Source: Clostridiales bacterium
GTDB lineage: Bacteria > Bacillota > Clostridia > Lachnospirales > Lachnospiraceae
DNA length: 64,000 bases
Direction of reading: 5' to 3'
Assembly: GCA_012839295.1 (NCBI GenBank)
Contig: DUNO01000005.1
Location: 62,001 to 126,000, forward strand
Of this stretch, positions 24,506-33,328 are shown one piece after another (position 1 is the first letter of the stretch; each line of letters starts with the position of its first letter). Under the pieces are notes generated by a model, which did no database searches, was not told where the DNA came from, and saw only the letters and a program-made list of their open reading frames with translations. The position numbers and the translations under genes were made by a program.

Positions 24506-26080
24506 TTGGCAGGATTATATGAGCAGTTAATTTCATATACAAATGAGGACTATTATCCGATGCACATGCCCGGGCATAAGAGAAATATGGAGCTAATGCG
24601 GATGGGCAACCCCATAGGGATTGATATTACAGAGATTGAAGGCTTTGATAACCTTCATCAGCCTGAGGATATTCTAAGGAGCCTGTCAGAACGGTTAGCG
24701 GAATTATACGGTGCAAAAAAATCCTATCCTCTAGTGAATGGAAGCACCGCGGGAATCCTGGCCGGTATATCTGCGGCGACAAGTCCGGGGGATATGGTAT
24801 TAATCGCGAGAAACTCCCACAAATCCGTGTACCACGGGGCAATGGTCAGGAATCTTAGGCCGGTCTATTGTTATCCACAGAAGCTGGGGCAGATACCGGT
24901 TAACGGTGGAATTCTTCCTGAAAATATCGAGGGCCTGTTGATAAAGCACCCTGAAACAAGGTTGGTGGTAATCACTTCTCCTACCTATGAAGGTATTGCA
25001 TCCGATGTCAGGGCCATTGCGGAGATCGTTCATCGCCAAAATGCCCTGCTTTTAGTGGATGAGGCTCATGGAGCCCATTTTGGATTCCATAGCGCATTCC
25101 CGGAAAGCGCCGTCATGCAAGGGGCGGATATTATAATTCAGAGCCTGCATAAAACACTGCCGGCAATGACCCAGTCCGCAGTACTGCATTGTAACCGGGA
25201 GGAGTTAAATGGCAGGCTGCAGAAGTATTTAGCTGTTTACCAGAGCAGCAGTCCCTCCTATGTATTGATGGCAGGCATTGACCAGTGTATTAAGCTGCTG
25301 GAGGAACAGGGAAAAGAGCTTTTTGAGAAATATACCGTACTTTTGCAAGAGTTTTATGCTTCGCTGCAGGATTTGCGCTTTCTTAAAATAGTAGATTTTA
25401 GAATGGAAGATCAGGAACTGGCAGGCCATAAGATAGTAGATTATAAGATGGAAGATCAGGAATTGGCAGGCCATAAAATAATAAATCACAAACCAGCAAA
25501 CAATATTCCTGGTGAAAAACATGGGATATATGATGTTGACCGGTCCAAAATAACGGTATCCGTCCGTGGCACAGGGCTTACGGGACATGAGCTGCAGGTT
25601 TTGCTCCGGGAAAAGTACCATATCGAATTGGAGATGGCGGCTTCTGAATATGCATTGGCAATGACCAGTATTGCGGATACTGAGGAAGGTCTGACACGTT
25701 TTGCTAAAGCCCTGGGTTCCATTGACCGTATGCTTGGGGATAGGGGAAGGATATCATCCGTTAAGGAGCGGACAGACTGCCGGGAATATGGGGATTTCCC
25801 GAAAGCAGGAGCAGAGCTAATCCTTCTTCCGGGAGAAGCCATGGAAAGCCAATCAGAAACGGTCAAGCTGCCTGAGAGCGCAGGGAGGATTTCGGCAGCG
25901 TTCATTAGCCAGTTTCCGCCGGGCGTCCCGCTCCTGGTACCGGGAGAACGAATTGATGCGGAGCTGGTCCGTTATATTGAAAAAGTAAAAAACGAGGGAA
26001 TTACAATCACAGGCCTTACCGGTATAGGGATGGATGAGCTTGAGGTTGTAATAGGGAAAGGAACAAGCTTTCATGGGTAA
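24506..26080 (+). CDS. Orn/Lys/Arg decarboxylase family PLP enzyme
   Basis: The 524-residue protein has the fold type I decarboxylase layout: DYYPMHMPGHKRN (about 12-24), ITEIEGFDNLHQPEDIL, LVNGSTAGILAGISAA, and LLVDEAHGAHFGFHS (Asp and Ala contacts to PLP). PLP is expected on the lysine of IIQSLHKTLPAMTQ (about 211-224). It would make cadaverine, agmatine or putrescine; the substrate is not decidable. TTG 24506 is the only start before the motifs. Residues 295-324 carry two copies of a 15-residue unit (see findings). It overlaps the guanylate-kinase-like gene by eight bases. Confidence 0.92.
   Translation: MAGLYEQLISYTNEDYYPMHMPGHKRNMELMRMGNPIGIDITEIEGFDNLHQPEDILRSLSERLAELYGAKKSYPLVNGSTAGILAGISAATSPGDMVLIARNSHKSVYHGAMVRNLRPVYCYPQKLGQIPVNGGILPENIEGLLIKHPETRLVVITSPTYEGIASDVRAIAEIVHRQNALLLVDEAHGAHFGFHSAFPESAVMQGADIIIQSLHKTLPAMTQSAVLHCNREELNGRLQKYLAVYQSSSPSYVLMAGIDQCIKLLEEQGKELFEKYTVLLQEFYASLQDLRFLKIVDFRMEDQELAGHKIVDYKMEDQELAGHKIINHKPANNIPGEKHGIYDVDRSKITVSVRGTGLTGHELQVLLREKYHIELEMAASEYALAMTSIADTEEGLTRFAKALGSIDRMLGDRGRISSVKERTDCREYGDFPKAGAELILLPGEAMESQSETVKLPESAGRISAAFISQFPPGVPLLVPGERIDAELVRYIEKVKNEGITITGLTGIGMDELEVVIGKGTSFHG
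25388..25477 (+). repeat. 45-bp in-frame tandem duplication within the decarboxylase
   Basis: Unit 1 (25388-25432) encodes IVDFRMEDQELAGHK and unit 2 (25433-25477) encodes IVDYKMEDQELAGHK; a third, decayed start (IINHK) follows. The insertion lies between the large domain and the C-terminal domain. Confidence 0.85.
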
Positions 26081-26666
26081 GATATTTATTGTCATGGGTA
26101 AGAGCTCAACAGGAAAAGACACTATTTACAAAAAGCTAATGGATTGCGGGGAGCTGGGACTAAAGACAGCAGTTATGTATACGACACGGCCGATCAGGAA
26201 ATCAGAAGAGAACGGGGTGGAATATTATTTTGTTAATGAGGATACCTTAAGGGAGCTTCAAATGCAGAATAAGATAATTGAACACCGTTCCTATCAGACA
26301 ATCCATGGCATATGGCATTATTTTACTGTCAATGACGGGCAGATTAACCTGGATGAGGCGGATTACTTAATGATAGGCACCCTGGAAACCTTTGAACAGA
26401 TCCGTGAATATTTTGGTAAGGATAAGGTGGTTCCGGTCTATCTTGAGGTGGAGGATGGAATTCGCCTGATGAGGGCCTTAAAAAGGGAGCAAAAGCAGGA
26501 GCATCCGAAATATGCGGAGATGTGCAGGCGTTATTTGGCGGATGAGGAGGACTTCTCGGAGGAAAACCTGCGAAAGGCCGGAATAATAAAGAGATATAAT
26601 AATTATGATATCAGCCGGTGTCTGGCCGAGGTAATCAGTGACATCAAAAGTTATACTGTAAAGTAG
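26073..26666 (+). CDS. guanylate kinase-like protein
   Basis: The 197-residue protein has the P-loop VMGKSSTGKDTIYKKL (about 7-22) and the guanylate-kinase landmarks MYTTRPIRKSEENGVEYYFV (about 35-54), plus a conserved ERNNGxxxYG-like region replaced by IEHRSYQTIHGIWHYF. It is a diverged relative rather than the housekeeping Gmk and is regularly found between the decarboxylase and the yaaR-holB block. It would phosphorylate a nucleoside monophosphate or act as a regulator. Its last 60 bases recur in decayed form at 30679-30741. Confidence 0.82.
   Translation: MGKIFIVMGKSSTGKDTIYKKLMDCGELGLKTAVMYTTRPIRKSEENGVEYYFVNEDTLRELQMQNKIIEHRSYQTIHGIWHYFTVNDGQINLDEADYLMIGTLETFEQIREYFGKDKVVPVYLEVEDGIRLMRALKREQKQEHPKYAEMCRRYLADEEDFSEENLRKAGIIKRYNNYDISRCLAEVISDIKSYTVK
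26631..26666 (+). repeat. cassette-flanking direct repeat, left copy (gene 3' end)
   Basis: These 36 bases, the last codons of the guanylate-kinase-like gene including its TAG, match 30706-30741 at 34 positions. Upstream, GATATCAG also occurs in both copies (26607 and 30679). See the right copy for the interpretation. Confidence 0.85.
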
Positions 26667-26778
26667 CAGGGGCATATCATTGATCTTCGTTAGTTTCTAT
26701 TAATGTGAAGAACCATATTCTATACCTTGGCATTGACAATGAGTGAATGACTATTATAAGAAACAGATGGATGAAAAC

Positions 26779-26808
26779 ATAAGAAAGCATAAGATAGTAT
26801 AAGAAAGT
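26779..26808 (+). repeat. 10-bp tandem repeat, three copies
   Basis: ATAAGAAAGC, ATAAGATAGT and ATAAGAAAGT follow each other without gaps and run into the terminator hairpin. Confidence 0.7.
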
Positions 26809-26841
26809 CCCTTCCCCTAATAAGCGGGAAAGGGACTTTCT
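26802..26841. terminator. bidirectional intrinsic terminator
   Basis: AGAAAGTCCCTTCCC (26802-26816) pairs with GGGAAAGGGACTTTCT (26826-26841), with T behind on the plus strand and A-rich sequence ahead. It separates the guanylate-kinase-like gene from the convergent sulfotransferase-like gene. Confidence 0.85.
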
Positions 26842-26889
26842 TTGGGATAGGATACCCCTGAAAATAAGAAGGTATCTATTTGGGGTTAT

Positions 26890-28521
26890 TTATTTAAAGT
26901 AGAAATTTTCAAAGGTGTATTTATAGGTCCGGTAAGACTGCTTGCTGCTTCCGGTTTCAAAGGAGCGTATAAGGTTATTATCCTTATCATATTCCTGGAA
27001 TACCTTTGGATTGCTGGGACTGATAACGGTATTGGAGCCAATTTCCTGGGCGCTGCTCTGATACCCGGAGTAGGGAACCTCAAAGCTTTCTACCAAACTG
27101 TAGTTTTTCTTATTCTCATCGACTAAATATTTGTAGAACAGGGAGGTTTCATCGCCTTCGGCGCTTCCTGCCGAGCCGATATTATCAAAATGCTCCTGCC
27201 AATTATAATCCGGTCTGGTAGAGCTGATTCCAATATTATTGCTAAACAAATAAAGATAATACTGTCCTTCCTCCAGGGAACTATCCTTGACATAGGTTAT
27301 GGTGTGCTGACCAAGCTGGCTTTTGAAATCACCTGCTTTCCCGTAAAGGTAGGAGCTATAAGGTGTGTCCTGCCAAAAGGATTCGGTTCCCAGCATGTAC
27401 TCCAATGAAGGAGTGGTAAAGATATTATTTATTTTCAAGATGGAAGAGGTCTCTCTTGAGCTTAATAACAAAGTGTCATTACCCAGCCATTGGATGGTAT
27501 TAATATGCATCCAGTCCAGTTTACCATCCTTATTCGGTGTACAGTTTATATAATAATCCGGGAAAATATCGGTCAAGTCAAGTATCTGGTTTATTTCCCC
27601 GGTATCAGGCTTCAGATACAGGATTCTATCCTCTTCCTGTGGTGACTGGGTATCAGTAGCCAATAAAAGAATATTTCCGCTGTCGTCAAAGGTATAGTCG
27701 TGATGGACATTATACGTTCCCAAATCATAAATGTTAGTCAGTCTGCCCAGGGAATTCATCTCTACAAAAGCAGAAACGCCTGCACTGTAATACATTTTAT
27801 CATCCTTGAAAATCAGACGCAAAGCCCTGTAATCTAAGATCGGAAATTCGCTGCGGAGAATGCCGTCATTATCATAATAATAAAAGAAGGAGTCGCCCGC
27901 AAAAACGGTATAAAGTCCATCCGCCAAAGCCTCACTTGTCTCTCCGTCCGTATAGGTCAGGATGAGATTGCCGCCCCCGGTCAGAGCCGGCGCATTATAA
28001 GTGAAGCTTCTGGCCTCTGTTCTACCTGAGGAATAGGTAAGTGTCAGAGTGATTTCATTGTCGGTTTCCGGAACCGCACCGAGTATCTGGTACTCGTGCT
28101 CCGTTGTCATATTGTCCTCCCCAGAATTAAAACAGGTTCTGGTGAAATCCGGTATGTCGGTATTTTCCACATGAATTGTATATTCCATACTGGCAGGCTC
28201 TTGTGTTTTGAAATAAATGTACATGCTCTGGGAATTCGTCTGAAATGGATTCTCAATAATAAGGGCGTCCCCAAAGGTGTAATCCTTGCTGTCCTTATAT
28301 GCCTCAATATCTGCCCATATTTCATTCTGGGTGTCTATATTGTATATGTCTTCGGCCGCTGTTAAGGACAAGGGAGAGGTTTTGATATCATAGGAGGTAC
28401 TGATAACGGCACCCGTTTCTTTTGTATTCCTTAGTTGTACAAGAACAACAGTGGTAATGATGGCAATAACAGCCAGGACAGCAGTTGTTATAAATGCAGT
28501 TTTTAAATATTTTGGTTTCAT
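26890..28521 (-). CDS. aryl-sulfate sulfotransferase (ASST)-like membrane-anchored protein
   Basis: The 543-residue product has one N-terminal membrane segment (about 9-28) and an extracytoplasmic part. That part consists of an N-terminal beta domain (about 60-190) and a propeller with the ASST landmarks NVHHDYTFDDSGNILLL, DWMHINTIQWLGNDTLLLSS followed by the arginine in RETSSILKI, and LGQHTITYVKD, the expected place of the catalytic histidine. ASST moves sulfate between phenolic compounds without PAPS. No DsbA/DsbI-type partner is present. It is divergent from the two-component system at 28791, with a 10-base repeat near its promoter, so that system probably controls it. Confidence 0.85.
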   Translation of the reverse strand: MKPKYLKTAFITTAVLAVIAIITTVVLVQLRNTKETGAVISTSYDIKTSPLSLTAAEDIYNIDTQNEIWADIEAYKDSKDYTFGDALIIENPFQTNSQSMYIYFKTQEPASMEYTIHVENTDIPDFTRTCFNSGEDNMTTEHEYQILGAVPETDNEITLTLTYSSGRTEARSFTYNAPALTGGGNLILTYTDGETSEALADGLYTVFAGDSFFYYYDNDGILRSEFPILDYRALRLIFKDDKMYYSAGVSAFVEMNSLGRLTNIYDLGTYNVHHDYTFDDSGNILLLATDTQSPQEEDRILYLKPDTGEINQILDLTDIFPDYYINCTPNKDGKLDWMHINTIQWLGNDTLLLSSRETSSILKINNIFTTPSLEYMLGTESFWQDTPYSSYLYGKAGDFKSQLGQHTITYVKDSSLEEGQYYLYLFSNNIGISSTRPDYNWQEHFDNIGSAGSAEGDETSLFYKYLVDENKKNYSLVESFEVPYSGYQSSAQEIGSNTVISPSNPKVFQEYDKDNNLIRSFETGSSKQSYRTYKYTFENFYFK

Positions 28522-28576
28522 ATCATCATCCTTTCATAATAAGTATTCACCTAAAAGTCCATAGATAAAATAAGGG

Positions 28577-28596
28577 TTTAAAGATTTTTAAGGATT
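28577..28596. promoter_or_regulatory. 10-bp tandem repeat, candidate response-regulator site
   Basis: TTTAAAGATT (28577-28586) is followed directly by TTTAAGGATT (28587-28596). The site is about 56-75 bases upstream of the sulfotransferase-like start on the minus strand and resembles the TTTAA-based sites of the first two-component system, but with a 10-base step. Confidence 0.5.
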
Positions 28597-28717
28597 TTAC
28601 GGGTCTATTGTAGCTGGTAAAGCTTGAATTAGCCTTTAAAAATGAAAAATATATACTAACGAACATTTGAGGCCACTCAATTTGGGATGTAAAATGTTCT
28701 TTCTTTCACACTATTTT

Positions 28718-28746
28718 TTGATTTTTGTAACAAAATAGGATAAAAT
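28718..28746 (+). promoter_or_regulatory. promoter of the second two-component system
   Basis: TTGATT (28718-28723) and TAAAAT (28741-28746) are 17 bases apart, 45 bases before the regulator start. Confidence 0.6.
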
Positions 28747-28790
28747 AAAGATAGCTTGTACCTAATGGATTGGAAAATGTGAGGCAGGAA

Positions 28791-29468
28791 ATGAAGATAC
28801 TGGTTATAGAAGATGAGCTTATGCTTGCGGATACGCTTGTGGAAATATTAAAACAAAATAATTATTCTGTTGATCTCTGCCATAACGGGAAAAAGGGATG
28901 GGAATGCATACAGACAGAAGTTTATGACGGCATAGTATTAGACATTATGATACCGAAAATGAGCGGTTACGAGATTTTGAAGGCAATGCGGGCGGCAAAT
29001 ATTAATACACCGGTTCTCATACTTACCGCCAGATCGGAAATGGAGGATATTGTAACGGGCCTTGACTGTGGAGCGGATGATTATATGACCAAGCCTTTTG
29101 CAATTACAGAGTTTTTGGCACGGATCAGGGCCGTTACAAGAAGAAAGGAATATATCCTTCCTGATAATCCGTCAATGGGAAATGTGGTATTATTACAGCA
29201 GCAATGCACACTGTCCTGTAAAGGCAATTCGATCAGCCTGGGAAAAAAGGAATATCAGATCATGGAGCTGCTGTTGAATAATTGCAGCCAGAAGGTATCA
29301 AAGGAGCAGCTGATTGAAAAGGTCTGGGGCTTTGACAGCGACTGTGAATATAACAATATTGAAGTCTACATTTCCTTTCTGCGTAAAAAGCTAAAGGCAA
29401 TCGAAGCGGATATTACGATCAGCAATACCAGAGGCCTGGGCTATTATCTGGAGGTTCTGAATGATTAA
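28791..29468 (+). CDS. OmpR-family response regulator (second system)
   Basis: This 225-residue protein is a paralogue of the regulator at 16335, with the same layout: receiver with Asp51 (IVLDIMIPKMSGYEILKAMR), conserved ADDYMTKPFA, and a winged helix ending YISFLRRKLKA-like and TRGLGYYLEV. ATG 28791 follows GAGG at good spacing; TTG 28772 and GTG 28779 are less likely. It overlaps the kinase start by eight bases. It is part of the cassette bounded by the direct repeats. Confidence 0.92.
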   Translation: MKILVIEDELMLADTLVEILKQNNYSVDLCHNGKKGWECIQTEVYDGIVLDIMIPKMSGYEILKAMRAANINTPVLILTARSEMEDIVTGLDCGADDYMTKPFAITEFLARIRAVTRRKEYILPDNPSMGNVVLLQQQCTLSCKGNSISLGKKEYQIMELLLNNCSQKVSKEQLIEKVWGFDSDCEYNNIEVYISFLRKKLKAIEADITISNTRGLGYYLEVLND

Positions 29469-30675
29469 GGAAATGAGGTATAAATTTATACTGGTCACCT
29501 TTAGTGCGCTGCTTCTGATTGTCATCCTGATCTTGGGAACCATCTATATCTCAGTCGCCTATAGCAATGAGAGCAATATGAATAAAAAGATGGAGAAGGT
29601 TCTGGGAAATGACGGAAGGACTTTAAGAAACTGGACGAAGAATATAAACAGCCATGCCTTTTCTAACTCCCGGGAGGAATTTCTAAATAGTACCTTTGCC
29701 GTCAGATTGGATGAATCAAAGAGAATTTTAGAGATTATCGGGTATCAGGAAGAGGACTACCCCGATGTAAGTATTCAGGAGCTGGCAGATAAGGCCCTGC
29801 AAATAAAAAAGGAAAAGGGAAGCATCGGAGACCTTAAATTTCTCTCAGGCAAAAAGGCTTATGGCTATATGCTGGTATTTTCTGATTACAGTGAGCAAAA
29901 CAGCATGCTGGATAATCTTTTTCATACCTGCCTTTTCATGGGGATCGCGGGAAGCCTTCTTATCGGCTTGTTTATTATTAGGCTGTCCTATTGGGTAGTA
30001 GGTCCTGTGGACAGAGCTTTCAAAATGCAGAAAAATTTTATTTCCAATGCCAGCCATGAGCTGAAGACGCCTCTCACGGTTATTTCTGCCAATGCGGAGC
30101 TGTTGGAGAATAGTAATGCGAATAGGAAATGGGTCAGGACGATTAAGGAAAATACGGAGCGGATGAATGCCCTGGTCAATGACCTGCTAAGCTTAAGCCG
30201 CATGGAGGATAAGGCAAAGATAAAGGAGTTCCAAACCTTTAATTTAAGCAAAGTCGTAGTCAATGCGGTGCTTACGATGGACAGTGTGGCCTATGAACAG
30301 CAAAAAGAGCTGTCTACTGGGATTACAGAAAATATTTTTTACTATGGTGAGCAGGATAAAATTAAGGAACTGGTTATCATTCTCCTGGATAATGCCATTA
30401 AATATTCGGATGAAAAAGGAAGGGTTAAGGTAAGCCTTTATGAAAAAAATAAAAGGGCGGTCCTGGAGGTATTTAATACCGGACCTATAATACCAAAGGA
30501 AGAAGGGGATAAAATCTTTGAACGATTTTACCGGGGTAATACGAACGCCGAAAACATCACCGACGGTTTTGGCTTAGGGTTGCCTATAGCAAAGGCAATA
30601 ACGGTCATGCATAAAGGGAAAATTGGCTTTGAGAACATAAAAGGGGCAGGGGTTAAATTTGTAGTCAAGCTTTGA
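29461..30675 (+). CDS. sensor histidine kinase (second system)
   Basis: This 404-residue kinase has membrane segments at about 10-33 and 155-178, a sensor loop of about 120 residues, the phospho-acceptor His199 in NASHELKTPLTVISA, an HATPase domain with ILLDNAIKYSDEKG, and FGLGLPIAKAITVMHKGKIG. It is a paralogue of the kinase at 17007. The stop at 30673-30675 lies three bases before the decayed copy of the guanylate-kinase-like gene end. Confidence 0.92.
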   Translation: MIKEMRYKFILVTFSALLLIVILILGTIYISVAYSNESNMNKKMEKVLGNDGRTLRNWTKNINSHAFSNSREEFLNSTFAVRLDESKRILEIIGYQEEDYPDVSIQELADKALQIKKEKGSIGDLKFLSGKKAYGYMLVFSDYSEQNSMLDNLFHTCLFMGIAGSLLIGLFIIRLSYWVVGPVDRAFKMQKNFISNASHELKTPLTVISANAELLENSNANRKWVRTIKENTERMNALVNDLLSLSRMEDKAKIKEFQTFNLSKVVVNAVLTMDSVAYEQQKELSTGITENIFYYGEQDKIKELVIILLDNAIKYSDEKGRVKVSLYEKNKRAVLEVFNTGPIIPKEEGDKIFERFYRGNTNAENITDGFGLGLPIAKAITVMHKGKIGFENIKGAGVKFVVKL

Positions 30676-30678
30676 CAG

Positions 30679-30741
30679 GATATCAGGGACTGGCTGAAAT
30701 AACCAGTAATCAGTGACATCAAAAATTATGCTGTAAAGTAG
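30679..30741 (+). repeat. cassette-flanking direct repeat, right copy (decayed gene 3' end)
   Basis: Read in the frame of the guanylate-kinase-like gene, this stretch gives DIRDWLK, a stop, then PVISDIKNYAVK and a stop, beside the intact DISRCLAEVISDIKSYTVK at the left copy. The last 36 bases (30706-30741) match 26631-26666 at 34 positions. The sulfotransferase/two-component cassette is thus flanked by two copies of one gene end. Either it inserted into the gene and brought a replacement end, or a duplication preceded it. Confidence 0.8.
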
Positions 30742-30832
30742 TTTGGTTATATGATATAATATGGATGGTAGCTTGCGAAGAAGGTATAATATCAAGTGCA
30801 GGCAATGCTTTACGCCCGAGTGGAGGTTTGTT

Positions 30833-31273
30833 ATGGAAATTAAAGTGAACCAGTTGCAGCAACTGAATCAGGTTGAAAAGAAAGCACCTATGCCGGAAGC
30901 AGATGGTTCGTTTAAATTTACCCTGGTTTCCCATATTGAGGAGCAGGAGCTCCAGGCCAGAATAAATTTCATGCTGGAGGAGATATCAGCCCAGGGCAAA
31001 AAGATCGCTAAACACATGGATATCACGGATATGAAGCGCTACCGTGAGCTGATCCGGGAATTTATGAATGAGATCGTTAACCGTTCCCATAAGTTTTTCC
31101 GGGAGAACTTCCTTGATAAAAGAGGCAGGCATAGAGTCTATACCATGATTAAGCTGATTGATAAGAACCTGGATGATTTGGCAGCGGAGCTGATCAAGGA
31201 TGAGAAGGATCATCTTGTGATTCTTGGGAAAATTGATGAGATCAGGGGGCTGCTCCTGGATATCTTTTCGTAA
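30833..31273 (+). CDS. yaaR: YaaR family protein (DUF327)
   Basis: The 146-residue protein is largely helical, with the DUF327 landmarks [40 protein letters not shown] and [20 protein letters not shown]. Its function is not known; it is the constant upstream neighbour of holB in Firmicutes. I chose ATG 30833 after GGAGGTTTGTT; the open frame from 30761 lacks a ribosome site. A TATAAT at about 30755-30760 may be its -10. Confidence 0.88.
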   Translation: MEIKVNQLQQLNQVEKKAPMPEADGSFKFTLVSHIEEQELQARINFMLEEISAQGKKIAKHMDITDMKRYRELIREFMNEIVNRSHKFFRENFLDKRGRHRVYTMIKLIDKNLDDLAAELIKDEKDHLVILGKIDEIRGLLLDIFS

Positions 31274-31307
31274 TGCAATTGCATGTAAATAAAGGCTTTA
31301 GGTTAAT

Positions 31308-31350
31308 TTTTGGATTGATTTTGGATTGATTAATTGATTTTGGATTGATT
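31308..31350 (+). repeat. TTTTGGATTGATT repeated three times
   Basis: The 13-base word TTTTGGATTGATT starts at 31308, 31319 and 31338 in the 158-base gap between yaaR and holB, with further partial words (GTGAATTGAC, TAATTATTGA) behind. Confidence 0.7.
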
Positions 31351-31431
31351 GTGAATTGACTGTTTTAGATTAATTATTGATTATTATATAGAAATTTATA
31401 TAGAAATTATCATAGCAATTTGGAGGTCAGG

Positions 31432-32427
31432 ATGCAGGATTTCGAGCAGATTATAGGTCACGAGAGTATCATACAGCATTTACAGAACGGGATTGCCTCC
31501 CATAAGATTTCCCATGCCTATATCCTGCATGGGGAAGAGGGCATGGGCAAGAAGCTGCTGGCGGACACCTTTGCAAAAACCCTGCAATGTGAAGAGGGTG
31601 GCATACTATCCTGTAACCGCTGCAAATCCTGTATACAGGCGGAATCCGGTAACCACCCGGATATTATCCATGTTACCCATGAAAAGGCCAGTATCGGCGT
31701 AGAGGATATCAGGCTTCAAGTGAATGCGGACATTCAGGTAAAGCCCTATAGCAGCCAGTTTAAGATATATATCATAGATGATGCGGATAAAATGACGGAG
31801 CAGGCTCAGAATGCCTTATTAAAGACCATTGAAGAGCCGCCGGAATATGCAGTTATCCTATTGTTGGTCAGCAATATCAATGTCATATTGCCGACCATTC
31901 TTTCCCGGTGCGTGGTGCTTAATTTAAAGCCGGTGGATAAGCAGTCCATCAAGGAGTTTTTGATGGCCCGGCACCAGATACCGGATTATATGGCGGAGAT
32001 GGCAGCGGCATTTTCCGGCGGTAATGTGGGAAAAGCTATAAAGTATGCTTCCTCTGAGGATTTTGAACGGATGAAGGGTGAGGTGCTCCACATATTAAAA
32101 TATATTGACGATATGGAGCTTCATGAGATTATATCCGGTTTAAAAACTCTGACTGCGAGCAAGAATAATATAGAAGACTATATTGACTTAATGATGCTGT
32201 GGTACAGGGATGTTCTGATGTATAAGGCGACAATGGATCCGGATCTGTTGCTATACAGGGATGAGCTGACCTTTATCAAAGCCCAGGCAAATACCAGAAG
32301 CTATGAAGGCCTGGAGAAAATTATAGGTGCAATGGAAAAGGCAAAAATCAGGTTGAAGGCAAATGTTAACTTTGACATTGCAATTGAGCTGATGCTGCTC
32401 AGTATAAAGGAGAACAGTAATGGTTAA
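31432..32427 (+). CDS. holB: DNA polymerase III delta' subunit
   Basis: The 331-residue protein has the clamp-loader layout: FEQIIGHESIIQHLQNGI, Walker A-like HGEEGMGKKLLADTFA (about 35-50), a zinc-binding module CNRCKSCIQ (about 64-72, with Cys upstream), Walker B-like IYIIDDADKMTEQAQNALLK, EEPPEYAVILLLVSN, and the SRC arginine-finger motif in TILSRCVVL. It opens the sliding clamp with tau and delta. ATG 31432 follows TTGGAGGTC. It overlaps yaaT by eight bases. Confidence 0.93.
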   Translation: MQDFEQIIGHESIIQHLQNGIASHKISHAYILHGEEGMGKKLLADTFAKTLQCEEGGILSCNRCKSCIQAESGNHPDIIHVTHEKASIGVEDIRLQVNADIQVKPYSSQFKIYIIDDADKMTEQAQNALLKTIEEPPEYAVILLLVSNINVILPTILSRCVVLNLKPVDKQSIKEFLMARHQIPDYMAEMAAAFSGGNVGKAIKYASSEDFERMKGEVLHILKYIDDMELHEIISGLKTLTASKNNIEDYIDLMMLWYRDVLMYKATMDPDLLLYRDELTFIKAQANTRSYEGLEKIIGAMEKAKIRLKANVNFDIAIELMLLSIKENSNG

Positions 32428-33328
32428 TGTAATCGGAGTTAGGTTTCGGCGTGCCGGCAAGGTATATTTCTTTGACCCGGCAGGTTACGATATTAAGCAA
32501 GGGGACAACGTTATCGTTGAAACTGCTAGAGGAATTGAATATGGCCATGTAGTACTAGGGCCAAGGGATGTTGAGGATGATAAGATTATCCAGCCCTTAA
32601 AGCCGGTGATCCGCCAGGCGACGGAGGAAGACAACCAGATTGAAAAAAGGAACAAGGAAAAGGAGAAGGAAGCCTTCCAGATCTGCCTCGAAAAAATCCA
32701 CAAGCACGGCCTTGAGATGAAGCTGATCGATTCCGAATATACCTTTGATAATAATAAGGTGTTATTCTATTTTACTGCGGACGGAAGGATCGACTTCAGG
32801 GAGCTGGTAAAGGATTTGGCAAGTGTTTTCAAGACACGTATTGAACTGCGCCAGATCGGCGTCAGGGATGAGACTAAGATTGTCGGCGGTATCGGTATCT
32901 GCGGAAGGCCTTTGTGCTGCCATACCCATCTGTCCGAGTTTGCGCCGGTATCCATCAAGATGGCGAAGGAACAGAATCTTTCCCTGAATCCTACTAAGAT
33001 CTCAGGCGTCTGCGGCAGGCTCATGTGCTGCTTAAAGAATGAGGAGGAGGCCTATGAGGAGCTTAACAGTAAGCTTCCGAATGTAGGCGATTATGTAACG
33101 ACAAAGGACAGCTTAAAGGGCGAGGTACAAAGCGTCAGCGTGCTAAAGCAATTGGTAAAGGTAATCGTTACCCTCGAAAATGATGAGAAGGAAGTCCGTG
33201 AATATAAGGTAGAGGACCTGCGCTTTAATAAGAAGAGAAGGAAAGAGCGGATTACCCTTGATGATGAAGAGTTAAGGGTATTGGAATTATTAGAGAGGAA
33301 GGAAGGGAATTCCTCACTCGATGACTGA
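32420..33328 (+). CDS. yaaT: PSP1 domain protein YaaT (RicT)
   Basis: The 302-residue PSP1 protein has VGVRFRRAGKVYFFDP-like start, VETARGIEYGHVVLGPR, and the cysteine cluster GGIGICGRPLCCHTHLSEF and SGVCGRLMCCLKNEEEAYEE (about 155-215), which in the Ric complex binds an iron-sulfur cluster. In Bacillus it helps RNA maturation by RNase Y and supports sporulation. It is in the conserved holB-yaaT-yabB order and overlaps both neighbours. Confidence 0.93.
   Translation: MVNVIGVRFRRAGKVYFFDPAGYDIKQGDNVIVETARGIEYGHVVLGPRDVEDDKIIQPLKPVIRQATEEDNQIEKRNKEKEKEAFQICLEKIHKHGLEMKLIDSEYTFDNNKVLFYFTADGRIDFRELVKDLASVFKTRIELRQIGVRDETKIVGGIGICGRPLCCHTHLSEFAPVSIKMAKEQNLSLNPTKISGVCGRLMCCLKNEEEAYEELNSKLPNVGDYVTTKDSLKGEVQSVSVLKQLVKVIVTLENDEKEVREYKVEDLRFNKKRRKERITLDDEELRVLELLERKEGNSSLDD

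Noticed and set aside
26607-30741. Transposon as origin of the sulfotransferase cassette
   Set aside because: No transposase and no terminal inverted repeats; flanking copies are 36-60 bases of gene sequence, too long for a target-site duplication.
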